Source: Leishmania infantum JPCM5 (taxonomy: Eukaryota; Euglenozoa; Kinetoplastea; Trypanosomatida; Trypanosomatidae). Taken from it: 64,000 bases of DNA. Under the pieces are notes generated by a model. That model was not told where the DNA came from. It did not search any database and was given only the letters and a program-made list of their open reading frames with translations. The position numbers were made by a program, and so were the translations under genes. How positions within the stretch are numbered: position 1 is the stretch's first letter; each line of letters starts with the position of its first letter. Shown here in pieces: positions 50,226 to 60,176 of this stretch. The stretch is taken from the NCBI RefSeq assembly GCF_000002875.2, contig NC_009418.2, positions 62,001-126,000 on the forward strand, written 5' to 3'.

Positions 50226-52331
50226 ATGCCGAACCCCAGCGCAGATGCTGTGACTCTTGCAACTGCAGAGGAGGCAAAGGTGGCGGGGCAGCCGACACCG
50301 AAGGCGCCGCCACTCGAGCCGATTATTCCAGGCTGCACCCCGTACAAGTACTACCGCGTCCCTGACGGACTCAAGCGAGTGCGCAGGAAGCAGAAAGTCG
50401 GCATCATCTTCGGCTATGTCGGTGAGTGCTACTGCGGGCTGCAGTGGAACCACCTTCCGGAGTATCCGACAGTCGAGGAAGCGCTCATGAAGGCGCTCTT
50501 CGAGACGGACATGATCAGCGAAGTGAATTTTTCCAACGTAAAGGTGCAGCAGCTGCTCAACTTCGAGCGGGCCAGCCGCACCGACAAGGGTGTGCATGCG
50601 CTTCGCAACGTCGTGTCCGTGGCTGTCATGCTGCCCTACGACCCCTCGTATACCAAGAAGCGTGTAGCAGCCCTGCAGGAGCACGCCGAAGGCGCGGCCG
50701 CTGGTGAGGTCTACAACGCAGACGGCGACGTCGAAGACGACGCAAACAGCGCGCAGGCCGCCGTCTTCAGCTGCGACGAGGCCAAGCGGCTGCTGAACGA
50801 GGCCCTTCCCCGCGATATCCACGTCTACGCCGTCGTGCCGGTGACTCGCAGCTTTAACGCCTACCTGAACTGTGGCGGGCGCCGCTACGAGTACTACCTG
50901 CCCACCTTCGCGCTTATGACAGCGGCGGAATACACCAAGACGTACTTTCCAGCCTTTCTGGCGCCCTCCAAGCCAACGTTAAAGGAGGTGGGTTTTGTGC
51001 CCGGCAAGCATGGCAAGCGCGACCCCCCGCGCGCCGCCACGGTGACGGACGAGGAAGAAGAGGCGCGGCGTCGCAAGCACAAGAACAGCGCGCGCAAGAG
51101 CAAGGGACACTTCCCGAAGCGCAAGAATGCCAAGGTGGCTGCACGTGCTGTGGCGGCGGCAACAACTGGGGCCGCGCCGCCAGACTCGACGTCACCGCTG
51201 GAAGGGAAGGGTGATGTCTCCGCAGCTGAGGCCACGGCGCCACTGCACACCGAGCCCCTAGTCTTGTACTCTGAGACCCCTGCCAGGCCGACGAGCACAG
51301 TCGCGCTGAACGATGGCGAGGAGGGGAAGGACGAGAGCGACGTGGAGAGTCAAGACAGCGACGCGGAGGTGCAGGCCGCGCTGGAGCGCGCCGCAGAGGC
51401 CCGCCCGTACGAGGACAACTACGCGACACACTTCCACGATGGTCTCTTTGAGTCCATGATTCTCTTCCGCAGCATACCGGCTGACGCGATGCGCCACGTC
51501 GCCAACTACCGCCTCCCCGTGGAACAGCTGCAGCACGTTCGCCACCTCTTCCACGAGTACGAGGGGACGCACTGCTACCACAACTTCACCCCGGGCGGCC
51601 GCAGCTACGACGCTTCGTGTTACCGCTTCATCCGCAGCGTCGTCGTGAGTGACCCTTTCGTTGTGTCGCCAGAGGAGGAACTGCTGCAGCACAGCATTAA
51701 TAGCTGGTCTCTCAATCACTTCTACTCCCCCGACGAGCGGGTGGCCGTGACGTATGAAGAGTGGATGACCGAAGGCGAGACGGCGGAGCTGCAGGGCGCC
51801 GCCGCGTCTGTCTCCGAGCAAGGAAAGCGGCAGATCCCGAAGAGTGCGGACGCGGCGCTGCGGGAGCGCATGCGTCAACACATTCGCGACGTCTACGCCG
51901 GCGGCATTGAAGTTGTGCGCATCGAGCTGGATGGACAGAGCTTCATGCTGAACCAGATTCGCAAGATGATTGGCGCGGTGGTCTGCATTGCCGCCGGCGG
52001 CCTCCCTGACAGCTACATCCGCGACGTCCTGCTGCGCAAGGGCGTGCGGCGAGGCATCCCGATGGCGCCAGCCAACGGTCTCTTCCTTTCGTACTTGGAC
52101 TTCTCCGGCTACAATCGGCGACTGGAGCGCATTCAAAATGATGGCAACAACGGCGCCGGCAAAGGCACGCTCGACGTGGAGGCTGGCGTGGACGCCGACG
52201 AGGTCGAGGCGCAGCGTCGCCGCATCATCGCCGTGGTGTTGCGCAACGAGATGGCGGAGGACATCATGGGGAAGTGGATGCGCTCTCTCCGCCACGTGCT
52301 ACGGCTGGCGTGGAAGCGCAGCCTCGATTAA
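50226..52331 (+). CDS. PUS1-type tRNA pseudouridine synthase (TruA family)
   Basis: 701-aa protein starting MPNPSADAVT. The ATG at 50226 is used; the frame also has an upstream TTG. VGIIFGYVGECYCGLQWN (58-75) is the opening TruA strand. FERASRTDKGVHALRNVVSV (113-132) contains the invariant catalytic Asp120 in RTDKG. VTRSFNAYLNCGGRRYEYYL, followed by PTFAL, matches the Pus1/Pus3 subgroup (human PUS1 [24 protein letters not shown]). The C-terminal FMLNQIRKMIGAVVCIAAGG is the second family block. Between the halves is a long insertion of about 130 residues, first Lys/Arg-rich with RRRKHKNSARK and PKRKNAK (possible nuclear signals) and then acidic. It converts U to pseudouridine at several tRNA positions, and in other species also in snRNA and mRNA. 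Nuclear location is inferred from the basic clusters. Family and catalytic residue are secure. Confidence 0.92.
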   Translation: MPNPSADAVTLATAEEAKVAGQPTPKAPPLEPIIPGCTPYKYYRVPDGLKRVRRKQKVGIIFGYVGECYCGLQWNHLPEYPTVEEALMKALFETDMISEVNFSNVKVQQLLNFERASRTDKGVHALRNVVSVAVMLPYDPSYTKKRVAALQEHAEGAAAGEVYNADGDVEDDANSAQAAVFSCDEAKRLLNEALPRDIHVYAVVPVTRSFNAYLNCGGRRYEYYLPTFALMTAAEYTKTYFPAFLAPSKPTLKEVGFVPGKHGKRDPPRAATVTDEEEEARRRKHKNSARKSKGHFPKRKNAKVAARAVAAATTGAAPPDSTSPLEGKGDVSAAEATAPLHTEPLVLYSETPARPTSTVALNDGEEGKDESDVESQDSDAEVQAALERAAEARPYEDNYATHFHDGLFESMILFRSIPADAMRHVANYRLPVEQLQHVRHLFHEYEGTHCYHNFTPGGRSYDASCYRFIRSVVVSDPFVVSPEEELLQHSINSWSLNHFYSPDERVAVTYEEWMTEGETAELQGAAASVSEQGKRQIPKSADAALRERMRQHIRDVYAGGIEVVRIELDGQSFMLNQIRKMIGAVVCIAAGGLPDSYIRDVLLRKGVRRGIPMAPANGLFLSYLDFSGYNRRLERIQNDGNNGAGKGTLDVEAGVDADEVEAQRRRIIAVVLRNEMAEDIMGKWMRSLRHVLRLAWKRSLD

Positions 52332-54202
52332 GCAGGAACGATGGTGAAGGGGCTCCCTATCACAGGGGGGGGGCTACAGAAAACAACAACCTGTGCTGTG
52401 GTGTGGAGGAGGAGGCGAAAGCCGTCCATATCTGCGAGGTGGATGAGCCGGCATCCTCTCATTACCCTCCCCCCTGCTCGTGCGGTGTAATGGCGCGCAG
52501 TGCCTCTTTATACCGTCAGCGAGGAAGGCCTCGAACGGCTCACAGGAAAGTGCTTGACTGTTAAACGCGCTTGTGCTTGTCTGTATGGGTGGTATGAGGG
52601 ACACGACGTTGGTGTGGCAAGATCAATTCGCAAGTGCAGCCCCCACGCAAGCACACAGCCACGCATGTCTCACATACGCCGTCCTCTCTTGTGCCCTCGC
52701 CAGCGCAGGCTGCACGCTCATCAGCTGTGTGATGGCGTGTCGTCTCGCGTGCGCTACGAAACGTTATCAGGGTTGACGCCCCAAAAGAGAACAAAAAGAC
52801 TCGGCGGCGAGCGTACCAGCACGAAGCACGCCGCTGTCCACGGGGCGCTGTGGCTGGGCCTCATGCTCTTCCTCGCTTGTCGCACTTGTTACTGCACCTC
52901 TTCCCGCCGACGCATCATGTCTTTGGCGCCGTACCGAACTCGGCGAGGCCTCTCCTTCCATCCTTGTGCCGCCACCCTACCTTCTCCGCATCGTCTCCCC
53001 GTTCTCCGTGGCCGACACATACTGCACACATGCACATACATGCAATGCACGCATCTGCTCAGCTACGATGATTGTCACAACAGCATAGCCTTCTTCATTC
53101 CTCATCTCCCTGACGCGGTTGCGCACACACACACACAAGGAAACAGCCGCGGACGCGCTCTCTGTTTTCGTCTTCGTTTCCGTTTGTGTTTGCGCCTTGG
53201 GTCTTCTTTCGCTTTTCCCTTCGCTGCTCTCCCTCCTCCCCTTGCTCACCGCCGCGACGTTCCGCTCCGGCCGACACACGCACAGCTGCTGCTCTTTCTG
53301 TTTTGTTCTTGCGCGTGCCTGGACGTGTGCGTGTGTGCCTGTCGGCACTGTCTGTACGACTGTACACGGGAGGGCGTAGGGTGCAGTACGATCTTTATCT
53401 AAATATATAAGCACTATATTGTTGTTGGTTAAGGAAGGTGGCCGAAACCGAGCGCGATTTTGCGGTCGCGCGTGTTTTCCTGACGCGTGTGACGTGTGCA
53501 AGTGCGTACGGTGTCAAACGGCTCAGCGAGCAACACACACAGCACACACTCAAAAAGAAACAGGAGAGGCTTTAACGAGAACGGTTAGCACCGAAACGGC
53601 GAACGTTAACGGAAGGAACCGCATCCCCCTCCCCCTCCTTTCTCCTAACCTCTTCTACGTCGCGACAAGAACAGTGCTCCCGTCATCCCTCTTGTCCCTT
53701 TTTTTTTTAGGAGGTTCTCTTTCTAATTCTTTCGGTTGCCTTTTTGGATACTTCTCTTGCCCCTCCCCTCCCCCATCATCCTTCTTTTTTTTTTGCTGTC
53801 TTCTGCCATATCATCGTGTGTTCTTCGCTCCTTGTTGTTTGGAGGGGGTTCTGCTTTGCTGGTCTTCTCTGTTCCTGCGTGTCCATCACCCTCTCTCTCT
53901 CTCTGCGTGCGTCTGCGTCCATCTGAGTGAGTCAGACGTGACTTCTCGCGCCGCGCGCTCCCTCATTGTTATCATTCGGCTGTTTTTGTTGTTGTTTTGC
54001 TTGCCTTGTATCTTCTATCTGCCGCACCGCTGCAGGCATTACTCAGCCCGCTCCGTCGACGTGGTGCGCCAAGCCGCCGTCTCTTGCCCTTTGCCCAATT
54101 CGCTCGCCTCCGCCCTCCTCTTCACCCTCCTTTCCTATTTCCTCATCTTCCAGGCACTGCACACCGATCCGCCACGTCGTCTCTTGACTGCCGTCTACTG
54201 AC
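52332..54202. other. Intergenic spacer
   Basis: About 1.9 kb without a credible gene. The 3' part is a dense T/C tract region. The frames at 52500-53402 and 53419-54201 are translated spacer, see the rejected list. Confidence 0.6.
53677..53710 (+). promoter_or_regulatory. Candidate SL trans-splice acceptor for the START gene
   Basis: Strong pyrimidine tract with ten consecutive T residues ending in TTTTAG, with the AG at 53709-53710. It gives a leader of about 490 nt, so a nearer AG (for example 54034-54048) could also be used. Confidence 0.5.
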
Positions 54203-55279
54203 ATGCTCAAATTCGTCTCTTCTATCGGTGACGCCGCGTACAAGGCGGCGTCCAAGACCGGCCTCGCCGCTGGCTCTGAGCAGCCTCCCTACCCGTGCGC
54301 CCTCCCTCTGCAGGTGATCGAAGACTGCGAGGACACGGAAACCACGGAGCGCGTCCTGAACGATACGTACGCGGCTGTTCAAGACCTTCTGAGCGATGAC
54401 CTTCCGCTGCTGCACAGCACCATCTCAGACGTGCAGGCCCACAAGCCCTTTAAGCTGGTAGACTTCACCGATCGCGAGGGCGACATCCGTCTTTTTACTC
54501 GTCCCCACGTCGGCTCGTACAACTTTGCCCGCGTCACGCTCACGCTCGACAGCGTGTCACCGGCGAAGGTGTTGACCTTCATGCACGCCCAAAGCCTGGA
54601 GGAGCGCAACCGCTACTCGAACAACCTTTGCCAGTATGACGTCATCGCCCGCAACCCCGAACTGCCGGCGCAGTACATCGGCAACGACAACGACCACCTC
54701 GAGGAACTCTGCCGCATGGGCATCCGCGACTGGCATGTGGAGTACAACCGGTACAGCGCCCCGCCTCCTGTGGCGGCCCGAGATTTCATCTACCTTGTCG
54801 AGAAGCGCTATGTTCCGGAGCAGCGGTGTTACTACATCTACGGCACGAGCGTTGACTACCGCGATACGGCCGGCATCACCATCGAGAAGGACAACTGCGT
54901 GCGCGGCGCCGTCGTGTTCGGCTGGCGCTTCCAACATGTCGGCCGCAAGACGTACTGCACGTACGTGTCCTGCATGAGCCCGAACGGCTGGGCGCCGACC
55001 TTCATTGTGGGCTGGATGAAGACCGCGATCGCAAAGGAGCTTCAAAACGCGCGGCGAGTTCTGTACCAGGATGTGCCGTCCTGCCACACCGCCGGCGCGT
55101 CCTCCGAGTACGTCAGGGGTGCCCTGGCGACGTACGACGCGCCCATCACATCTTGTCGGCAGAACAAGCCGAATAGAAATCATTCGTCGTCCAAGTCGTC
55201 CGCGCAGAAGCTCGGCGATGCCATGAAGCATGAGGAGCGGCGGCTGCTGGAGGACGAGAAACCCATTGTGTTTGAGTGA
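54203..55279 (+). CDS. START-domain lipid-binding protein
   Basis: 358-aa protein starting MLKFVSSIGDAAYK. The START-like fold covers about residues 75-290. Blocks visible are DIRLFTRPHVGSYNFARVTL, SVSPAKVLTFMHAQSLEERN, then RDFIYLVEKRYVPEQRCYYI, YGTSVDYRD, RGAVVFGWRFQHVGRKTYC, and NGWAPTFIVGWMKTAIAKEL. This is the order of START proteins: the strand with VxxDxxxRxxWD-like loops, the RDxxxxxxW strand, then G-W-xP and the long C-terminal helix. There is no signal peptide or membrane segment. The tail after about 310 is Ser/Lys/Glu-rich. START domains bind a single lipid (sterol, phosphatidylcholine or ceramide) in a hydrophobic pocket. The ligand cannot be told here. The N-terminal 20 residues could form an amphipathic membrane-touching helix. 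The family call is confident. Confidence 0.85.
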   Translation: MLKFVSSIGDAAYKAASKTGLAAGSEQPPYPCALPLQVIEDCEDTETTERVLNDTYAAVQDLLSDDLPLLHSTISDVQAHKPFKLVDFTDREGDIRLFTRPHVGSYNFARVTLTLDSVSPAKVLTFMHAQSLEERNRYSNNLCQYDVIARNPELPAQYIGNDNDHLEELCRMGIRDWHVEYNRYSAPPPVAARDFIYLVEKRYVPEQRCYYIYGTSVDYRDTAGITIEKDNCVRGAVVFGWRFQHVGRKTYCTYVSCMSPNGWAPTFIVGWMKTAIAKELQNARRVLYQDVPSCHTAGASSEYVRGALATYDAPITSCRQNKPNRNHSSSKSSAQKLGDAMKHEERRLLEDEKPIVFE

Positions 55280-56716
55280 GCGAAGGAGTGAAAGGCAGCT
55301 CACAGATGGGGAAAAGGCAGGCGAGGAAAGGGAAGAAACGGCGCAAGCTAAGAAAGGAAAGGGCAGGCGGCGGCGTTCCTGATTAGGGGACGGGTGAGGG
55401 GGAGGGAGAAGGGGCGAGCACCGTGCAGGCTGAATGCACCAAAACGGATCAATGGAGTGCCGCACAAGGAGCACGAGGTATCGAAGCGCGCACGCAGCAG
55501 ACATGGAAGGTGGGAATGGCATGTCAAGCGAAGGTGTACCTCAGTGTCTCTGTGTGTGCGTTTGAGCGACTGCGTGACTCAGCAGCGCGCCATCTGTGGC
55601 CGCATGAGTGCTTCTCGTTCTAGCACTTTTCGTTCCTGTTGTTGTCGTTGTTTTTTTTCTGGGGAGGGGGGGGCTTCTACCGCGTCTCCCCCCTTCCATG
55701 CTATCCCCCACCGACATCCCACTACAACCGCCTCCACGTCAAGACTCGTCCACCTGAGTCGGTGCCCTTGATGTGTTTGTGCGCGGTCATCCGCGGCAGC
55801 TCTTCCCGTGATGGCCCGAGTACGCAACGCGTCCCTCAGCAGATAGAAACATGCCGTCACTCGCGTTGCGGGTTCGGCGCCACCCGGTGAATGGCGAGTT
55901 ATCGCGGTTGTCTCGACAGCCTTAACGCCCCGCATAGATATGTGTAGATCTGTGTATGTGTAACCCGTATTTCCCTTGAGCATCTTCCTTCACGTGCACG
56001 CGGTCTCGTCTCCCCACCCCCACCCCTCCCAACATTTCTTTTTTCCTTTGTTTGTCACTCATGATTTCGATGTTCATCTTCTGGCGTCTATACGCATACA
56101 TACATATATATATATATATATATCCATGTATATGTATGTAGTGTTCCCTCTCTCTCGGCGGTCTGCAAGCGCGGGTTTGCCCGCTTGCCTGCTCGCCTGA
56201 ATTTTATGTGGTGCGTGAATGTATGCGTGTGTGGAAGAATGCGGGCGCCTCCCTGAGAAATCCGTGTCTCTCGTTATGCTTCTCTCTCCTTCCCTTCTCC
56301 CTTTTTTTTTCGTCTTGTCCCGTCTCCGATATCCGTACGATCCTCTCCTCTCTCGCTCTCGCTCTCTCTCTTGGTCCTGTCGCCCATGGCACGCTCGTCT
56401 CTCCGTCCGTGCGCTCTGTGCAATCATGCAGGTGTGCGTAATTCATGCGTCTACGCATGTGTATATCGTGTATATATGTATATGAATGTAGTATGTAGTA
56501 TGCGTTATGTCTGCTATGCCAAAGACGTGCCTGGGACAGAGAACGCTGACGGCCAACTCTCGCTCGCCCCTCCTCCGCGCCTCCTTGTCTCCCTCCACAA
56601 ACCAGCAGGTGGGTGCTCCAGCACCTGCGGAAAGTTTTGGACGCCCACGAGTCCGTCATTATCATATTCCACTGATCCCACCCCCATAGGGGTCCCTCAC
56701 TCACGCAATAGGAACT
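55280..56716. other. Intergenic spacer
   Basis: About 1.4 kb of spacer with C-rich runs and an (AT)n run. No gene was recognised. Confidence 0.6.
56104..56123. repeat. (AT)n microsatellite
   Basis: Ten AT units in the spacer downstream of the START gene. Confidence 0.85.
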
Positions 56717-57412
56717 ATGTCGGAGAGGGATTTGGTGTGTGTGTGGCTTCGGCCTTCACGGTGCAGAGGGAGCGCCGCTTCCGTTGAGTTCCGACGGGCT
56801 GGTGCTGGAGCAGTCGCTGAGCACGGGCTTTTCGTGTATGGCCAAGCCTCGCGCCGCCTCACGTTTGCGGCGCTGCAGGCGGATTACGCCGGCTCTCGCT
56901 TGCACACCATGAGCTTCAACGATTTGGGAAAAGGCGGAAGTCCTGCGCACGTGGAGATTCTGATCGCGGATGGTTCCAATCATGATGCTGCTGCGGGAGG
57001 TGGTGCAGGTGTCCGAGGAGTGCACCCATCGCCTCGAGGGCCCCGCCCGCGCCCGCTGCCGGGAGACGAAGCGGGTGCTGGTGTGGGGAGAGTGGCGGCG
57101 GGTCTGGGAGGACATGGATGCTGCCGTCTCTGAGGAGCTCCATCGCGGACCGGCACACCCACGGAGGAGGATCCGCGGCCGCGCTTCCGTCTCTCCCCTT
57201 CCGTGCTCGACCCGTGGCATGCACGCAAGGCGTCGCCGCAGGGCGGAAACAGCGTGTGCCGGCTCATTCTAGTGGCGGCATCGACGGCGGAGCGGATGGA
57301 TTCACCGGAGACCGCGGCGCAAGCATCCATGTCGTGGGAATGGCAGAGCAATGTATGGCTGCTGATGTCGGTAGCGGGGTCCTGGGTGGCGTGGCGTCGG
57401 AGTGAGCGGTGA
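56717..57412 (+). pseudogene. Putative decayed coding region with frameshifts
   Basis: No single frame is open, but coding-like sequence passes between two frames. The frame of base 56717 gives GLFVYGQASRRLTFAALQAD, then YAGSRLHTMSFNDLGKGGSP and AHVEILIADGSNHD. A +1-shifted frame from about 56970 gives MMLLREVVQVSEECTHRLEG, then RETKRVLVWGEWRRVWEDMD. The first frame resumes, giving VLDPWHARKASPQGGNSVCR, then LILVAASTAERMDSPETAAQ and SNVWLLMSVAGSWVAWRRSE, with a TGA at 57410-57412. A stop at 57131-57133 breaks the first frame. The GC-rich third positions and normal amino-acid mix differ from the surrounding spacer. I do not recognise the family. The last 71 bp lie within direct repeat copy 2. 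It may be a dead gene or a chance GC-rich region, and the former seems likelier. Confidence 0.45.
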
Positions 57413-57798
57413 CAGTGCACACGCTTGCGTCATCCATATGGGAGGCAACGTGTCAGTGTGACTCCAACGCATCCTCTCCCCACCACACACACACATCCCC
57501 GGCCCTCACACCGACTACTTGGCGGAGAGTCTGAGCCACCCCGGCAGGGATGCGGCAGAGAGGGGGGCGACGGGCATAATGCGGGCAGCGGCTATGAAGC
57601 GACGTGGGAAGCGGGGTGTGGGCTGCGTTCGAGGCAGGGGCCGTGCTCCGACGACTGAGCCGGCGCATCGCCGTACCCGCGCGTCTCCCGCTGCTTTGCG
57701 CCACGCGATGGGTGCCTGTGACACGGGCCAGAGGGGGAGGGGCGGTGGTGGCGTGCAGTTCATGCGCCACGGTAGCGAAATGCACGCGTTGCCGAAGA
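57342..57798 (+). repeat. 457-bp direct repeat, copy 2
   Basis: Pairs with 45896-46352, same orientation, one mismatch. Its left boundary falls inside the decayed coding region, so this is probably the source copy. Past the right boundary (57798) the two loci diverge completely: TGTTTCACGAG here, CAAAACAAAAC at copy 1. A 12-bp palindrome (AAAGCGCGCTTT, 57816-57827) lies 18 nt beyond the boundary. Confidence 0.95.
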
Positions 57799-58566
57799 TG
57801 TTTCACGAGCGCTGTAAAGCGCGCTTTCCGTCTCCAACGCCTCTCCCTTCCAATGGAAACCGAAGAGCAAGCAGAAGGCAAGAAAAAAGTTGGAAAGCGC
57901 ACATAGACGGGCTGCAGCTGAGCAGACAGAGCGAGGCCTGCCCATCGTCTATCTTACCACGCCTCAGCTGCCCTCCGTGGGTGCGTCGTGTCACGACAGT
58001 ACTTAAGAGTTGGAAAGGGGTGGTGGCTGCTAGTGCTAGTGCCTCACCTCAGTCTGCTATGCTCCCAGTCTCTCCCTCGTCGACGCTGCCAGGGAGCTAC
58101 CAGAGTACACTGGATAGGCTGAGAGAAAGAGCGATGTCGTTGCCTCATCGACTGACCGCCTTCTTTTTTATCTTTCGTCTCAGTGGCACCTCCGTTCGCG
58201 GGTCGTGATGCGCGACGCCATGGGTGACGCGTAGGGGAGGGGGGTGGCACGCATGCGATAGAGGCAGCAGCGACGGTGGTCGCCTCGGTCTCTTTGCCTG
58301 CCTAGCCCTACCTTGCAGCTTCCACATTTGTGTTGTGCCCTGCCGCCTTCCTCTTGTACTGTCTCGTCTGATGTCCAATCCGTCGCCCCCCCCTTCCCTC
58401 CCTCCCTCCCTCTTCACCGCGCAGACACGCCCCACCGCGGCAGCGTCATACCCGTGCCTCTCGCAAGCAAAGGCGCACTCAGCACGCTCACACGCACGCA
58501 GCGAGGCGGTGAGACAGAGAGACAAGCAGCCGTAAAACAAAAAGGGAAAATATTTAGATGTGACGC
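57799..58566. other. Intergenic spacer
   Basis: Non-coding spacer between repeat copy 2 and the deoxyhypusine synthase gene, ending in a long C/T tract. Confidence 0.6.
58381..58424 (+). promoter_or_regulatory. Candidate SL trans-splice acceptor for the DHS gene
   Basis: Long pure C/T tract with repeated TCCC units, ending CACCGCGCAG with the AG at 58423-58424. Confidence 0.5.
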
Positions 58567-60176
58567 ATGGCGAATATTGCGGAATCTGCCGTGCTGGTGT
58601 CCTCGGCCTCCTCGGCGCAGGCGGTCGCGAAGCTGACACAAGTTCGGGGCCCCACGTCGGGCTTCGACAAGGCCCAACACATCATCGGTTCCTACTCAAC
58701 GATGGGATTCCAGGCGACAAACTACGGCCTCGCCCGCTCCATCGCCCAGCGCATGATTCGAAAGCAGCCCCCTTCGAAGGTGTATCAGATAAAGGATGGC
58801 AAGTACGTACTGGTGCCGCCCGATGTCGGCGAGGACGGGAAGACGTTGCAGCAAGAGCATGTCTACCCGAACCTGTTCATGGGTGTGACTGCCAACCTCA
58901 TGGGCACTGGCTGTCGCGAGGCGGTTCGCTTTCTTGTGCAGGAGGGTGTTGTCCATCGCTCGCTCGAAGCGTCTGCTCCCGCGTCAGCAGACGGAACAGA
59001 CGACCAGCTAATGTTTGCGCGACTCAAGAGGGAGTACGTCGAGACGTACGGTGGCCCTCCACACCCGGATGAGGAGATACCTCGCGCTCACAGCTTCCTG
59101 TGCGCCATCGTCGTGAGCGGCGGTGGTGTGGAGCACGACCTGCGCCGCGCCTGCACGGCTTACACACTGCACCACTACGCCAGCGAAGCACAAGGACATG
59201 TAAGCAGTACTGTATCCTCGGAGGCCACAGCGCCGCCGAAAGGCCTACAGCAGAGGGCGGAAAAGCCTCTCGGCACTCGCGCGGCGGCCGGCACAGCGAA
59301 GCCAGCGCGCTTCGGCAACGTCGAGTATCCACGGCAGGGCAGCACCGGCTCTGAGCTATTCGACTGCCTCATGCGCACATTTGTTCAGCGCCTCTGCGCC
59401 CGCCAGGCGCGGTTGCGCGCAGCTGCTATGGCGAAGCCGATTCCTGACAAGTACGACGACGTGTGTAGCTGGTCCGTCACCCCCAGCGAGGTGTGGGCGC
59501 TGTGCGGGTTGTGGCTGGTCGACATGCTCGCGGAGGCGCTAGGGGCTGTGCAGAGTTGCACGTCTCGCTTGACGAGCGGTTCTGCGGTGGGCACTGCAGA
59601 ATCCGTCACCGCGAACGGGAAGGGGCCGGAAGCAGATCGAGATGCACACATTGCTACATCGGCGTCGTATCGTGCGGAAGCACTCGCCAGGGCACGCACA
59701 ACTGTCGTCTACTGGGCAGCCCTGCAGCAAGTCTCTCTGTTCAGCCCCTCCTTCGTCGACGGCGACATCACGAGCTACCTGTTGCCCACGCCTGCCCCGG
59801 CAGCCCGTCCTGCGCACCGAAAAGGCGGCTCAGTTGCGGACGAGAACGCCGGCAATTCGAAGGAGTTGAAGAGAAGTCGAAAAGCCTCCTCGTCTTCGTC
59901 AACGTCGGCCCCCGCGGTGAAGGGACGCGNNNNNNNNNNNNNNNNNNNNNNNNNNNNNNNNNNNNNNNNNNNNNNNNNNNNNNNNNNNNNNNNNNNNNNN
60001 NNNNNNNNNNNNNNNNNNNNNNNNNNNNNNCGCTCCTGCTGGCGGAAGTCTTCGTGCCCGCGGTGCGGCAGCGTAGGGCAACGAACGACGCGCAGCCGCG
60101 CAGGAAGCGATCCTCGCGAGGCGCGCGTCCGCCGCAAGACGTCTCCGGGCACTCCCACCCGTGTCTTGGAGAATGA
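58567..60176 (+). CDS. DHS: Deoxyhypusine synthase (interrupted by an assembly gap)
   Basis: Starts MANIAESAVLVSS. Blocks typical of DHS are HIIGSYSTMGFQATNYGLAR, LFMGVTANLMGTGCREAVRF, then FLCAIVVSGGGVEHDLRRAC (human VTTAGGVEEDLIK), and VSLFSPSFVDGDITSYLL (human FSPALTDGSLGDM). Large Ser/Ala/Lys-rich insertions separate them, as known for trypanosomatid DHS. The frame then meets 101 N. After the gap the matching C terminus LLLAEVFVPAVRQ (human FPLLVAETFAQ) is in a different frame and ends at the TGA 60174-60176. The gap therefore has an arbitrary length and hides the segment with the active-site Lys (NGADYAVYINTAQE region in human). DHS transfers the spermidine aminobutyl group to the eIF5A lysine. 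Trypanosomatids carry two DHS-like genes, one lacking key residues. Which one this is cannot be told here. Confidence 0.88.
59930..60030. other. Assembly gap (run of N)
   Basis: 101 undetermined bases inside the deoxyhypusine synthase gene. Comparison with DHS length suggests that roughly 80-100 codons are missing, more than the run can hold. Confidence 0.98.

Noticed and set aside
52500..53402. 300-codon open frame downstream of the PUS1-like gene
   Set aside because: No family resemblance; the composition is that of translated spacer with CA repeats.
53419..54201. 260-codon open frame before the START gene
   Set aside because: It is rich in Phe, Leu, Ser, Pro and Cys because it translates long T/C tracts, and it spans the best trans-splice acceptor.
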